Of a stretch of DNA of 43,071 nucleotides, positions 32,620-41,518 are shown in pieces (the stretch's first letter is position 1; every line of letters begins with the position of its first letter). A model generated the notes under the pieces. It saw only the letters and a program-made list of their open reading frames with translations. It searched no databases and was not told the origin of the DNA. Location of the stretch: the NCBI GenBank assembly GCA_036374795.1, contig DASUTC010000112.1, positions 1 to 43,071 of the forward strand. The letters are read 5' to 3'. A program made the translations under genes and the position numbers. This DNA is from Herpetosiphonaceae bacterium. Lineage in GTDB: Bacteria > Chloroflexota > Chloroflexia > Chloroflexales > Kallotenuaceae.

Positions 32620-35175
32620 ATGGCCGAACATATATTTGACCAATTTACCAGGCAAGCCAGGCAAGTCATGCAGTTCGCCAGCGAAGAGGCCCGCGCCTTC
32701 AATCACCCCCACATCGGGACCGAGCACATTTTGCTAGGGCTGCTGCATGAGAGCGAGGGCATCGCGGCACAGGCGCTTGCCGACCTGGACATCAAGCTCG
32801 TTTCGGCGCGACAGACCGTGGAGTTCCTGGTTGGCACAGGCCACGGATCGACGTATATCGAGCATCCGCTGACGGCACGAGCGCTCCACGTGATCGACCG
32901 CGCCTATGAGGAAGCTGCCCGGCTCAATCAAAAAGAGGTGAGCAGCGAACATCTGCTGCTCGGTCTGCTGCGCGGTGGTGAAGGTCTAGCTACCGGCGTG
33001 CTCGACATGCTAGGCGTTTCGCCGGATCAGGTGCGTCATCAGGTGATGCAGGCACTCCGCGATTCTGGACCGCCAGCGGCGATGTCATCCAATCGCTCCA
33101 GCAGCTACCCCAGCCGCAGCGCCAGCGCCAGCGCCAGCGCTAGCGCCAATCAGAGCCAGAGCAAAACGCCCTATCTCGATGTGCTCAGCATCGATCTGAC
33201 CCAGTGGGCGACGGCTGGGCGGCTTGATCCGGTGATTGGCCGCATCCAGGAGATCGAGCGGGTGATCGAAATTCTGTCGCGGCGCACCAAGAATAACTCC
33301 GCGCTGATCGGCGAGCCTGGCGTTGGCAAGACGGCCATCGTGGAAGGGCTAGCCCAGCGCATTGCTTCCGGCGATGTGCCCGACACGATTAAAGGCAAGC
33401 GCGTCGTCTCGCTGGATATGGGCGCGCTGGTGGCGGGCACCAAGTATCGCGGCCAGTTCGAGGATCGGCTGAAGCGGGTGATCGATGAGATCAAGGATAC
33501 GCAGTGCATCGTGTTCATCGATGAGTTTCACACGATCGTCGGGGCGGGCGGCGGTGAGGGATCGCTGGACGCGGCGAACCTGCTCAAACCCGCACTGGCG
33601 CGTGGCGAGATCCAGCTGATCGGTGCGACCACGGTGTCGGAATATCGCAAGCATATCGAGCGTGACGCCGCGCTGGAACGTCGTTTCCAGCCGGTGCTGG
33701 TGGAGCAGCCAACCGAAGAAGAAGCGCTCAATATTCTGCGCGGCATCAAGAGCCGCTACGAAACCTTCCACCAGCTCCAGATCTCAGAAGACACGCTTAA
33801 AGCAGCCGTGACGCTCTCGGCGCGCTACCTGCCGGATCGCTTTCTCCCCGATAAAGCGATCGATCTGCTGGACGAGGCTGCCGCGCGGGTGCGCGTGTTT
33901 CGTCCCACGACGCCGCCATCGCTGCGAACGGCCCGGCGCGGACTGGAGGCGATTCGCAAAGAGCAGAGCGCGATCAGCGAGCATCAGCAGCCGGATCTGG
34001 CGGCCAGCCTCCGTGAGCGAGAAGCGCGTATGCTCGACTGGATCGCGCAGCTTGAGCACGCGCTTGGCGTTGGGCGAGACGGCGAAGCTTCGCAGCGGCC
34101 CTACGTCACCGAGGGAGACGTCGCCGAGGTGGTGAGCCGCTGGACCGGCATTCCGGTGCAACGGCTGCAAAGCGACGAAATGAGTCGTCTGCTCAACATG
34201 GAGGCTGCGCTGCATGAGCGGGTGATTGGGCAGCATGAGGCGATCACGAAAATTACCAATGCGGTACAGCGGGCCAGAGCGGGCCTGAATGATCCCAAGC
34301 GTCCAATCGGCTCGTTTATCTTCCTGGGACCAACCGGCGTCGGCAAGACCGAGCTGTCGCGGGCGCTGGCGGAGTTTCTCTTTGGCTCTGAGCATTCGCT
34401 GATCAAGATCGATATGTCGGAATTCCAGCAGTCGCACAACCTGGCGCGGCTGGTCGGCTCGCCTCCCGGCTATATCGGCTATGGCGAAGGCGGCCAGTTG
34501 ACCGAGGCGGTACGACGCAGGCCGTATGCGGTGGTGCTCTTCGACGAGATCGAGAAAGCCCATCCCGATGCATTCAATCTGCTGCTCCAGGTGCTAGAGG
34601 ACGGCCAGCTCACCGACGGCCAGGGACGGCGCGTGGACTTCCGCAACACGATCATTATTATGACCTCAAACGTTGGTACCGATCAGATTCAGCGCGTGTC
34701 GCGGCTGGGCTTCTCGAATCTGGGTCGGAGCGACATCGATGCCGACGATGTGCGGCTGCGGGTGGACGGCGCGCTCAAGCAGCTGTTCCGTCCGGAATTT
34801 TTGAACCGCGTGGACGCGACGATTATCTTCCCGCCCCTGACCAACAACGAGATTCGCCAGATCGCCATGCTGATGATCAAACGGACGGAGCAGCAACTTA
34901 AAGAGCGCGATCTGTTCCTTGAGGTCCGCGAAGATGCCTACGAGCTGCTGGTCGAGCGCGGCTACGATCCGGTCTTCGGCGCTCGCCCGATGCGGCGCGT
35001 CATCACCTCCTTGATCGTGGACCCGCTCACCAAAGGCATCCTTGAGGGACGCTTCAGATCCGGCGATACCGTGATCGTCACGACGACGACAGCGGAGGAT
35101 GGCTCGATGGAGCTTCAGCTCCAGCCGCTGCATGATTTCAACGATCTGATGGCCGAAGAAGGCATTCCCGCTTAG
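32620..35175 (+). CDS. clpC: ClpC-type AAA+ unfoldase
   Basis: 851 residues. Two N-terminal Clp_N repeats are followed by a Ser/Ala linker ([13 protein letters not shown], encoded by a tandem AGCGCC-type repeat near 33118-33148). The first AAA+ module has Walker [10 protein letters not shown] and [13 protein letters not shown] short, degenerate middle domain ([13 protein letters not shown]) precedes the second AAA+ module, with GPTGVGKTE and [15 protein letters not shown] after the second module is the ClpP-binding loop type. Such unfoldases feed proteins to ClpP in the cytoplasm. ATG 32620 follows GGAGAGGGATT. A housekeeping-type gene of full length beside a cluster; it may be a dedicated duplicate that removes enediyne-damaged proteins (inference), and the serine-rich linker is unusual. 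Confidence 0.93.
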   Translation: MAEHIFDQFTRQARQVMQFASEEARAFNHPHIGTEHILLGLLHESEGIAAQALADLDIKLVSARQTVEFLVGTGHGSTYIEHPLTARALHVIDRAYEEAARLNQKEVSSEHLLLGLLRGGEGLATGVLDMLGVSPDQVRHQVMQALRDSGPPAAMSSNRSSSYPSRSASASASASANQSQSKTPYLDVLSIDLTQWATAGRLDPVIGRIQEIERVIEILSRRTKNNSALIGEPGVGKTAIVEGLAQRIASGDVPDTIKGKRVVSLDMGALVAGTKYRGQFEDRLKRVIDEIKDTQCIVFIDEFHTIVGAGGGEGSLDAANLLKPALARGEIQLIGATTVSEYRKHIERDAALERRFQPVLVEQPTEEEALNILRGIKSRYETFHQLQISEDTLKAAVTLSARYLPDRFLPDKAIDLLDEAAARVRVFRPTTPPSLRTARRGLEAIRKEQSAISEHQQPDLAASLREREARMLDWIAQLEHALGVGRDGEASQRPYVTEGDVAEVVSRWTGIPVQRLQSDEMSRLLNMEAALHERVIGQHEAITKITNAVQRARAGLNDPKRPIGSFIFLGPTGVGKTELSRALAEFLFGSEHSLIKIDMSEFQQSHNLARLVGSPPGYIGYGEGGQLTEAVRRRPYAVVLFDEIEKAHPDAFNLLLQVLEDGQLTDGQGRRVDFRNTIIIMTSNVGTDQIQRVSRLGFSNLGRSDIDADDVRLRVDGALKQLFRPEFLNRVDATIIFPPLTNNEIRQIAMLMIKRTEQQLKERDLFLEVREDAYELLVERGYDPVFGARPMRRVITSLIVDPLTKGILEGRFRSGDTVIVTTTTAEDGSMELQLQPLHDFNDLMAEEGIPA

Positions 35176-35188
35176 AACGTCCGCCACC

Positions 35189-35227
35189 GAGCGCGAGGCC
35201 TGCGGCACAAGCCCAAGCCTCGCGCTC
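35189..35227 (+). terminator. hairpin after the clpC-like gene
   Basis: GAGCGCGAGGC pairs perfectly (11 bp) with GCCTCGCGCTC around a 17-base loop, 13 bases after the stop. There is no T run. Confidence 0.65.
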
Positions 35228-35275
35228 CTGGCATTTCCGGAAGCCGCCTCACGAAATCGTACGAGGAGCTATGTC

Positions 35276-36637
35276 ATGCGGCACCGCTACGATCGATTAA
35301 CCCATGCACTCCAGGTCGTTTGCCGGGCGAGCGTTTGCTTACTGGCCCTTGGTCGCGCAGCAGCGGGCTGGGCCGCGCGCAGCGCCTGGTACTCCATCAC
35401 GAAACGGCCACATTCCTGGCAATCGCTGCTAGGCGAAACGGTGGCTGAGCTGTGTGAATCGCTCGGCACAACCTATATTAAGTTCGGCCAGCTGCTCAGC
35501 ACCCGCTACGACCTCATCCCATCGGCTATCCTCAAGCCGTTGGAGCGCCTCCAAGATCGCGTCGCTCCCTTTGATCCCCGGCACGTTCCGGAGATTCTTA
35601 CCAGGGAGCTTGGCACTGCCCCAGGAAATGTTTTTGCGACGTTCGATGCGCAGCCGATCTCCAGTGCCAGCGTCGCCTGTGTGTATCGGGGAACGCTCCA
35701 TAGCGGCCAGGCGGTTGCGGTCAAGATTCGTCGTCCCGGTATTATCCGCATGGTTGACACCGACCTGCGGCTGATGCGCTGGACCGCCGGCCTGATGGTA
35801 CGCATCCCGGCGCTTCGCTCGGTGCCGATGGTTGAAGTCATCGACGAGCTAGGCGAAGCGATCACGCAGCAGCTCAATTTCCGCCATGAGGCCGACCATA
35901 ACCGCCGATTCCGCAGCCACTTTGCCCATGATCAGCACGTACGCCTGCCAGCCCTTGTCGAGGAATATTGCACCGACGCGGTGCTGGTCATGGAGTTTCT
36001 ACCGGATCTGACCCATATTAACGAGCTGTATGAGCGGGGCGTGGATTGTCGCAGCTCGATCGTGACCGCGCTCAAGGCGTTGTACCAGATGATTTTTATC
36101 GATGGTTTTATCCACTGTGATCTGCATCCTGGAAATATGTATTTTCAGAGCGATGGTCACGTCACTTTTCTGGACACGGGCTTCGTGAAAAAGTTTACCC
36201 CGGAGGAGCAGATCCTCTTCGCCAAGTTCTTCTTTGGGATTGTCACCAATGGCGGGCAACAATGCGCGACGATCATGCGCGACATCGCGCTATCGGTGCC
36301 ACCAGCATTCGAGTATCCTGAGTTTGAGCGCGCGGTCTGCGATCTCATCGCCCGCAGCACCAAGACTCGCGCCGATAAGTTCCAGGTCGCCGGCTTCGCG
36401 ATGCAGCTCTTCGATATTCAACGACGCTTCGGATTACGCGCCTCACCAAATTTCGTAATGGCAATCCTTGCGCTGCTGGTCTTTGAAGGAATCGTTAAAA
36501 CGTACTGTGCCGATCTGGACTTTCAGCGCGAAGCTCAGCCGTTTCTGCTCAAGGTACTGATCCCGGTGTGGTCACGCCGAGCAAGCGGCACGACAGCCCA
36601 GGTAGAGCCGACAGCAGCGGCAGCCACGCCCGCGTAA
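35276..36637 (+). CDS. ABC1/UbiB-type atypical kinase
   Basis: 453 residues. UbiB-family signature features: the N-terminal KxGQ motif in TYIKFGQLLSTRYDLIP, SSASVACVYRG in place of the protein-kinase Gly-rich loop, AVKIRRPGI with the ATP-site Lys, HCDLHPGNMYFQ (catalytic Asp and Asn) and FLDTGFVKKF at the DFG position. Members have ATPase activity and support quinone or other lipid biosynthesis at membranes. Unlike many members no C-terminal transmembrane pair is obvious. ATG 35276 follows GAGGAG. It may be co-transcribed with the clpC-like gene 100 bases upstream, although a hairpin lies between. Confidence 0.92.
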   Translation: MRHRYDRLTHALQVVCRASVCLLALGRAAAGWAARSAWYSITKRPHSWQSLLGETVAELCESLGTTYIKFGQLLSTRYDLIPSAILKPLERLQDRVAPFDPRHVPEILTRELGTAPGNVFATFDAQPISSASVACVYRGTLHSGQAVAVKIRRPGIIRMVDTDLRLMRWTAGLMVRIPALRSVPMVEVIDELGEAITQQLNFRHEADHNRRFRSHFAHDQHVRLPALVEEYCTDAVLVMEFLPDLTHINELYERGVDCRSSIVTALKALYQMIFIDGFIHCDLHPGNMYFQSDGHVTFLDTGFVKKFTPEEQILFAKFFFGIVTNGGQQCATIMRDIALSVPPAFEYPEFERAVCDLIARSTKTRADKFQVAGFAMQLFDIQRRFGLRASPNFVMAILALLVFEGIVKTYCADLDFQREAQPFLLKVLIPVWSRRASGTTAQVEPTAAAATPA

Positions 36638-36707
36638 AACACCATGCATCATCAACATCCGCTTGTGCGCGGCTCACGAGCTGCTACGAAGGCGGTCTGT
36701 GGGCGGC

Positions 36708-36740
36708 AATCGCTGCTGGTTTAGCTTACCAGCAGCGATT
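36708..36740. terminator. bidirectional hairpin between convergent genes
   Basis: AATCGCTGCTGGT and ACCAGCAGCGATT form a perfect 13-bp stem with a 7-base loop that contains the stop codon of the minus-strand DinB-like gene. It lies between the ends of the UbiB-type (+) and DinB-like (-) genes. Confidence 0.65.
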
Positions 36741-37218
36741 GTAGCTGCGGCGTATGATTGCCGCCGATATGGAACTGATAGTTAATCTGAAGAAACGCAG
36801 CTAACGGGATCACGCCGAACGGCGTTGGGTGCGTGCGGCCCAATACGTCAGGGTCCAGCGACCGAAGAAACACGTGATTACCACCAATCGCCGCAGCCAG
36901 GCTCAGCTTAAAGCCCGTCACCGGGGTTGTCTGCCATTCACGAATCCAAAATGGATCGTGGGTATGGATCGGCACCGGCGTGGTCGAATCGGCATCAAGG
37001 TAGAAGCTGGCCCACAGCGGAACCCGCTGCCACGAGCCGATGATATGCGAAAGAATTTCGCGCCCTGTCCAGCCGCCTCGTTCACGCGTATCAAGCTGCC
37101 TGGGAGTGATTTGGGCGAAGAGGTCGACTTGTGCCTGCCCGACCATATCCACCAGTGCGATCAGATCGGGAAGCGTTGGCATTGATGCCACACTCAGTGC
37201 ATCAGGGAGCGTTGTCAT
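36721..37218 (-). CDS. DinB-like four-helix-bundle protein
   Basis: 165 residues from ATG 37218 (AAAGGAG upstream; the frame extends to 37266 without a better start). DinB/YfiT-type features: LIALVDMVGQAQVDLFAQI, GGWTGREILSHIIGSWQRV with the first metal-ligand His, and the C-terminal pair in YQFHIGGNH. Such proteins are often metal-dependent thiol transferases or stress proteins. It lies downstream of the DUF5655 gene on the same strand, with a hairpin between them. Confidence 0.85.
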   Translation of the reverse strand: MTTLPDALSVASMPTLPDLIALVDMVGQAQVDLFAQITPRQLDTRERGGWTGREILSHIIGSWQRVPLWASFYLDADSTTPVPIHTHDPFWIREWQTTPVTGFKLSLAAAIGGNHVFLRSLDPDVLGRTHPTPFGVIPLAAFLQINYQFHIGGNHTPQLQSLLVS

Positions 37219-37242
37219 ACCAACTCCTTTCGTGCATACCGT

Positions 37243-37271
37243 GATGGGTGCGGCAACAGCGCGCACCCATC
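37243..37271 (-). terminator. hairpin between the DUF5655 and DinB-like genes
   Basis: GATGGGTGCG (37243-37252) pairs perfectly with CGCACCCATC (37262-37271) over 10 bp with a 9-base loop. By position it ends the DUF5655 transcript; it also lies just upstream of the DinB ribosome site. Confidence 0.5.
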
Positions 37272-37398
37272 GAATGCATGTGTTCCATTAGTTAAGGCAG
37301 GGTACAACAAAGCTGGGGTGATAGCCAGGTTAGGAGCTTGGAGCATCGGGCTTTGCCGCAGGTGCCGATCACGTCAGCACTTGCTGCCCGCGCTGGTT

Positions 37399-37779
37399 TT
37401 AGCCTGCGTTATCGTAGGCGAGCTTGATCCACGCGACCAGCTCGTCGTCAACCTCCGACTCGTCGGTCAGCTTCACTTTGTGGGAACAGATATCTCCAGG
37501 GGGCAGCTCAATCAGGCGATCGGTCGGGGGCATGCCCTTCTTGTTCATGCCGACCTCGAAGCGCGTATTCGTGGCCGGGCCGATGGTAGCGAATTGTTTT
37601 TTCCGGCGCAGGCTGAGGTATGTTTTCTTCGGGGCGATCTCGAACGGGCCAAATTCTTGGATGCGAGCCATTAGCTTTTCGTGGATCGGGCGGAGTTTTG
37701 CTTTAGCACCTGCGTAGATTCGATCCAACTCCGGGTCGCTGGTCGGCTGGGTTTCCAGAACGGTTTCCGTGGCTTCCAT
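37399..37779 (-). CDS. DUF5655-type protein
   Basis: 126 residues from ATG 37779, with AAGGAG upstream. Resembles the DUF5655 domain: ELDRIYAGAKAKLRPIHEKLMARIQEFGPFEIAPKKTYLSLRRKKQFATIGPATNTRFEVG and the closing DELVAWIKLAYDNA. This basic, compact domain often occurs alone or fused to other small domains; some relatives carry a predicted nucleic-acid or transport annotation that is not well supported. It has promoter module D about 90-185 bases upstream, linking it to the two-component system although its neighbours are unrelated to the warhead. Confidence 0.82.
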   Translation of the reverse strand: MEATETVLETQPTSDPELDRIYAGAKAKLRPIHEKLMARIQEFGPFEIAPKKTYLSLRRKKQFATIGPATNTRFEVGMNKKGMPPTDRLIELPPGDICSHKVKLTDESEVDDELVAWIKLAYDNAG

Positions 37780-37872
37780 GAGAGATTCTCCTTCTGACGG
37801 CGTGAAGCGAGAGGCTTCGAATCTTCCGTCACAGCTCCACATCCTGAAACTGGATGAGGTTGATTGATAGGT

Positions 37873-37964
37873 ACTCTAGCAGATGCAGCGGCCAGGCAAC
37901 AGCGCGCTCACGACAGTTTTAGGCTACCAGCTATGGCAGATGCTTCCTGTCGGACTCGACAGGT
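37873..37964 (-). promoter_or_regulatory. bipartite promoter module, site D (to the DUF5655 gene)
   Basis: On the minus strand: ACCTGTCGAGTCCGACAGGA (37964 to 37945), then AAAACTGTCG 44 bases on (37920 to 37911), then -10-like TAGAGT (37878 to 37873). The expected start is near 37868 and the leader about 90 bases. The downstream half of the second box is less conserved here (GCGCTGTT). Confidence 0.68.
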
Positions 37965-38031
37965 GCCAGGCCGTGCAGGCGTGCTGTGGGGCGTCAGCCG
38001 CTCAAAAAACCAGTGCTACAGGAGCGGTTGG

Positions 38032-41000
38032 TCACAGCTCTGCTGCTGCGGCTTTGGAACGCTGGAGATCGATCCAGGCTGCAAGCTTCGCGACTGTCGG
38101 ACGATCAAAGAGCGTGCGTACTGGGACGTTTAGCTGAAATGTCTCGCGGACCCAGGCAATCAGCCGGATGCCCAGCAGCGAATTCCCGCCAAGCTTAGTG
38201 AAGCTGTCATGGATGCTTACCTGTTCCCGACCAAGCAGTGCAGCCCATTGCCCGGCCAGCAGCTCCTCGGTCGGGGTGCGTGGCGCGATGATGTCGCGAT
38301 CGGGCTCCGAGACGGGAACATTGAGCGCCAGTAATCGCTGGCGATCGATCTTGCCGTTGGGCGTTTGTGGCAGCGTATCCAGCGGTACGAACCCGCTCGG
38401 CACCATATAGTCGGGTAGCCGCTGCTGGAGAAAGCGGCGCAGCTCCTGGGGAGCGCAGCGAGCAGAGAACCTGGCAGAATCGAGCTTGGGATTGGCTGCT
38501 GGTTGTTCGTTGTTCTGCTCCTGCGCCTCCTGGCTCTCAACGATGTAGGCTACAATCTGTTTCGCCCCAAGGGCACCCGCCTCACGCACCAGGACAATCG
38601 CCTCGCGCACGGCAGGATGCTGGCGCAGCACCGACTCGATCTCGCCCAGCTCAATGCGAAAGCCACGCACTTTCACCTGATGGTCGATCCGGCCCACAAA
38701 CTCGATCAAGCCATTCGACGTATAGCGCACAAGATCGCCCGTACGGTACATACGGCTCCCTGAGCCCGCCGGAGCTGTTGTGGCAAATGGATTCGGCACA
38801 AAGCGCTCAGCGGTCAGATCCGGGCGATTACGGTAGCCACGGGCCAATCCGTCGCCGCCAATGAACAGCTCGCCGGGAACGCCCACCGACACGGGCTGCA
38901 TCTGGCGATCCAAGATATATAGCTGCGTATTGGCGATCGGCTCGCCGATCAGAACGGATTCCGCTCCAAGCGGCGTGGCAGCCGACCAGATCGTAGTTTC
39001 GGTTGGCCCGTACATATTCCAGACCGCACCTGCCTTGGCCCGTAGCTGCTGCGCCAGATCCTGCGGGATCGCTTCGCCGCCGCACAAAATGCGCAGCGTG
39101 GGATCGCCGCGCCAGCCCGCATCCAGCAGCAGCCGCCAGGTAGCAGGCGTGGCCTGCATCACGGTTGCCTGCGAACTCGCCAGCGCTGCCAGCAGTTGAT
39201 CGGCGTCTGCGGCGGCGCTGCGACTGACCAAGACAGTCCTCGCGCCGACGGTCAGCGGCAGGAAGATTTCGAGGCCGGCAATATCAAACGAGATAGTCGT
39301 GACCGAAAGCAGCGTATCCTGCTCGGTCAGGCCGGGTCGCTGGCGCATCGCATGGAGGAAGTTGACCACCGCGCGGTGAGGAATTTGTACGCCCTTGGGC
39401 TTACCGGTCGAGCCGGAGGTGTAGATGACATAGGCCAGATTGTCGGGCAGCGCCTCTGGCACCAGCGGGTCGGATGCTTGTTGTGCGACCATCGGCCAAT
39501 CCCGATCAACACAGATGATCTGCGCGCTATGTTTGGGCAGCGCAGGCATCAACTGTGCTTGAGTCAGCAGCAGCGTCGCTTGACTCTCTGAAAGCATATA
39601 GGCCAGTCGCTCGGCGGGGTAGGCTGGATCGAGTGGGACATAGGCGCCACCCGCTTTCAGGATGCCCAACAGTCCGACGATCAGGTCGATCGTGCGCTCC
39701 ATACAGATCGCCACCAGCGCATCCGGGCAGACACCGCGCTCACGCAGGAGACGTGCTAGCTGGTTACTCCGCCGGTCAAGCTCGGCATAGGTAATCTGCT
39801 GCCCGTCGCAAACCACGGCGATACGTTCAGGCGAACGAGCGGCCTGCGCTTCAAACAATTGATGCAGGCAGTACGTCCGCGGGTAGTCGGCGTCGGTTCG
39901 ATTCCAATCAACCAGGATGCGCTGGTATTCGGCGTCAGGCAGCATCGGCAGCACCCCGATGCGCTGGTCTGGCTGTCTAGCAATGGCGGTGAGCAGGGTT
40001 TCAAAGTGGCCCAACATTCGCTCGATCGTCGCCGGATCGAACAGATGGGTGTTGTACTCGGCGGCGACGCATAGCCCCTGCGTCGCCGGTTGTACCGATA
40101 CGTTCAGGTCGAACTGGGCAGCCTGGCTGGAGACGAGCTGGGGCGTGAGCGTCAATCCCGCGAATGCAAGATCAGCTACTGGCGGCTGAAGCATAAACAT
40201 GGCCTGGAAGAGCGCGGGACGGCTGAAATCAGGCTCCGGCTGCACCAGCTCGATGAGCCGTTCAAACGGGAGATCCTGGTGTGTATACCCCTGAATCGCT
40301 ACCTGGCGCACCCGATGTAGCAGCTGGCGAAAGCTGGGATTGCCGCTGAGATCGCTACGCATGACCAGCGTGTTACTGAAGACGCCAAGCACATCCGCGA
40401 TCTCTGCTCGGTTGCGATTGACGATCGGCGTGCCGATTGCCAGGTCTGTCTGCTGGGAGTAGCGGTACAGCAACACGTTGAAGGCCGCCAGCAGCACCAT
40501 GAAGAGCGTCGCGTCTTCGGCCCGCGCCAGATCCTCGAGCGCCGGGCTCAGACGGGCGGACATCACGCGACTCTGCACGGCACCACTAAAGGTTGGCGTC
40601 GCGGATCGAGGCCGATCTGTCGGGAGTTCGAGCGCCGGAAGCGCTGCCAGCTGCCGCTGCCAGTACTCTACCTGGTTGCTAAGCCTGTCGGCTTCCATCT
40701 GCTGGTGCTGCCAGACAGCAACATCCACATACTGGATCGGCAGCTCGGGGAGATGTGCCGTTTGGTCGGTGGCAAATGCGCTGTACAACGATGCAAGCTC
40801 ACGCATCAAGATATGGATTGAAGAAGCATCGGCGATAATCTTGTGCAGCGTGAGCAGCAGCAGCGCTCGATCGTCGCTGCGCCGCAGCAGGCAAGCCCGT
40901 ACAAGCGGGCCGCACTGAAGATCGAAAGGACGTTGCGCTTCCTGAGCTGCCAGATCAAGAGCGAGCGCCTCGACCGTCGTCGCCGACTCTGCCCGTAGAT

Positions 41001-41385
41001 CGATCTCACTGAGCGGAAACGTACTCTGCGTGGCAAGAACCTGAACCGGCAGATCGTCGGTCGCGTGAAACGTCGTCCGTAACGCTTCATGCCGCGCAAC
41101 CAGAGCATCCAGCGATCGTTGGAGAACCGCGGGATCGATCTGACCGCTGATGTCATACGCCTGTGAGACATGGCACAGGCCCAGCGCTGGCGCGTATGCT
41201 TCGAGCAACCAGAAGCGCCGCTGCGCAAACGATGTTGGAAATATAGCCACTGCCCTGCTCTGACGCGGGATCTGCGGTGGTTTGGATACGACCTGCGCTT
41301 TTTGCTGTTGGCGCTTGCGAAAGCTCGCTATCCGTGGGTCCGAGGAAAGCTGTGCCAGCGGGCGTACACGATTGTTCTCGCTCAT
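38032..41385 (-). CDS. single-module NRPS (C-A-T), adenylation code suggests Gly
   Basis: 1117 residues. A condensation domain (about 45-480) is followed by an adenylation domain (about 500-950: YIYTSGSTGKPKG, MYGPTETTIWS, YRTGDLVRY) and a thiolation domain with Ser1069 in KLGGNSLL. In the C domain the HHxxxDG motif reads HKIIADA (His181-Ala187): Lys replaces the catalytic second His and Ala the Gly, so ordinary peptide-bond formation is doubtful. Reading the A-domain pocket from FDIAGLE, VMQATPATW, LRILCGGEA and NMYGPTETTIW gives D-I-L-Q-(L/C)-G-M-I-W, close to known glycine codes (inference). There is no terminal thioesterase; a separate type II enzyme is encoded just upstream. ATG 41385 follows AAGGAA. 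Confidence 0.95.
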   Translation of the reverse strand: MSENNRVRPLAQLSSDPRIASFRKRQQQKAQVVSKPPQIPRQSRAVAIFPTSFAQRRFWLLEAYAPALGLCHVSQAYDISGQIDPAVLQRSLDALVARHEALRTTFHATDDLPVQVLATQSTFPLSEIDLRAESATTVEALALDLAAQEAQRPFDLQCGPLVRACLLRRSDDRALLLLTLHKIIADASSIHILMRELASLYSAFATDQTAHLPELPIQYVDVAVWQHQQMEADRLSNQVEYWQRQLAALPALELPTDRPRSATPTFSGAVQSRVMSARLSPALEDLARAEDATLFMVLLAAFNVLLYRYSQQTDLAIGTPIVNRNRAEIADVLGVFSNTLVMRSDLSGNPSFRQLLHRVRQVAIQGYTHQDLPFERLIELVQPEPDFSRPALFQAMFMLQPPVADLAFAGLTLTPQLVSSQAAQFDLNVSVQPATQGLCVAAEYNTHLFDPATIERMLGHFETLLTAIARQPDQRIGVLPMLPDAEYQRILVDWNRTDADYPRTYCLHQLFEAQAARSPERIAVVCDGQQITYAELDRRSNQLARLLRERGVCPDALVAICMERTIDLIVGLLGILKAGGAYVPLDPAYPAERLAYMLSESQATLLLTQAQLMPALPKHSAQIICVDRDWPMVAQQASDPLVPEALPDNLAYVIYTSGSTGKPKGVQIPHRAVVNFLHAMRQRPGLTEQDTLLSVTTISFDIAGLEIFLPLTVGARTVLVSRSAAADADQLLAALASSQATVMQATPATWRLLLDAGWRGDPTLRILCGGEAIPQDLAQQLRAKAGAVWNMYGPTETTIWSAATPLGAESVLIGEPIANTQLYILDRQMQPVSVGVPGELFIGGDGLARGYRNRPDLTAERFVPNPFATTAPAGSGSRMYRTGDLVRYTSNGLIEFVGRIDHQVKVRGFRIELGEIESVLRQHPAVREAIVLVREAGALGAKQIVAYIVESQEAQEQNNEQPAANPKLDSARFSARCAPQELRRFLQQRLPDYMVPSGFVPLDTLPQTPNGKIDRQRLLALNVPVSEPDRDIIAPRTPTEELLAGQWAALLGREQVSIHDSFTKLGGNSLLGIRLIAWVRETFQLNVPVRTLFDRPTVAKLAAWIDLQRSKAAAAEL

Positions 41386-41518
41386 GCATGTTTCCTTGTG
41401 ATATGGACGAGCTTTTGTCGGTCAGCAATGCGTGCAAATCGTCGTCCGACCAGTCAAGGGAAACAGGCGCTTTCTAGCTTGTCGAAAGCGCCAGCTTCTG
41501 ATGTGTATGCTTGAGCAA

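Noticed and set aside
33118-33148. AGCGCC tandem repeat as a CRISPR or regulatory repeat
   Set aside because: It is in frame and encodes the Ser/Ala linker of the ClpC-like protein.
33784-34563. 259-codon minus-strand frame inside the clpC-like gene
   Set aside because: Antisense shadow of the AAA+ domains; no motif or ribosome site.
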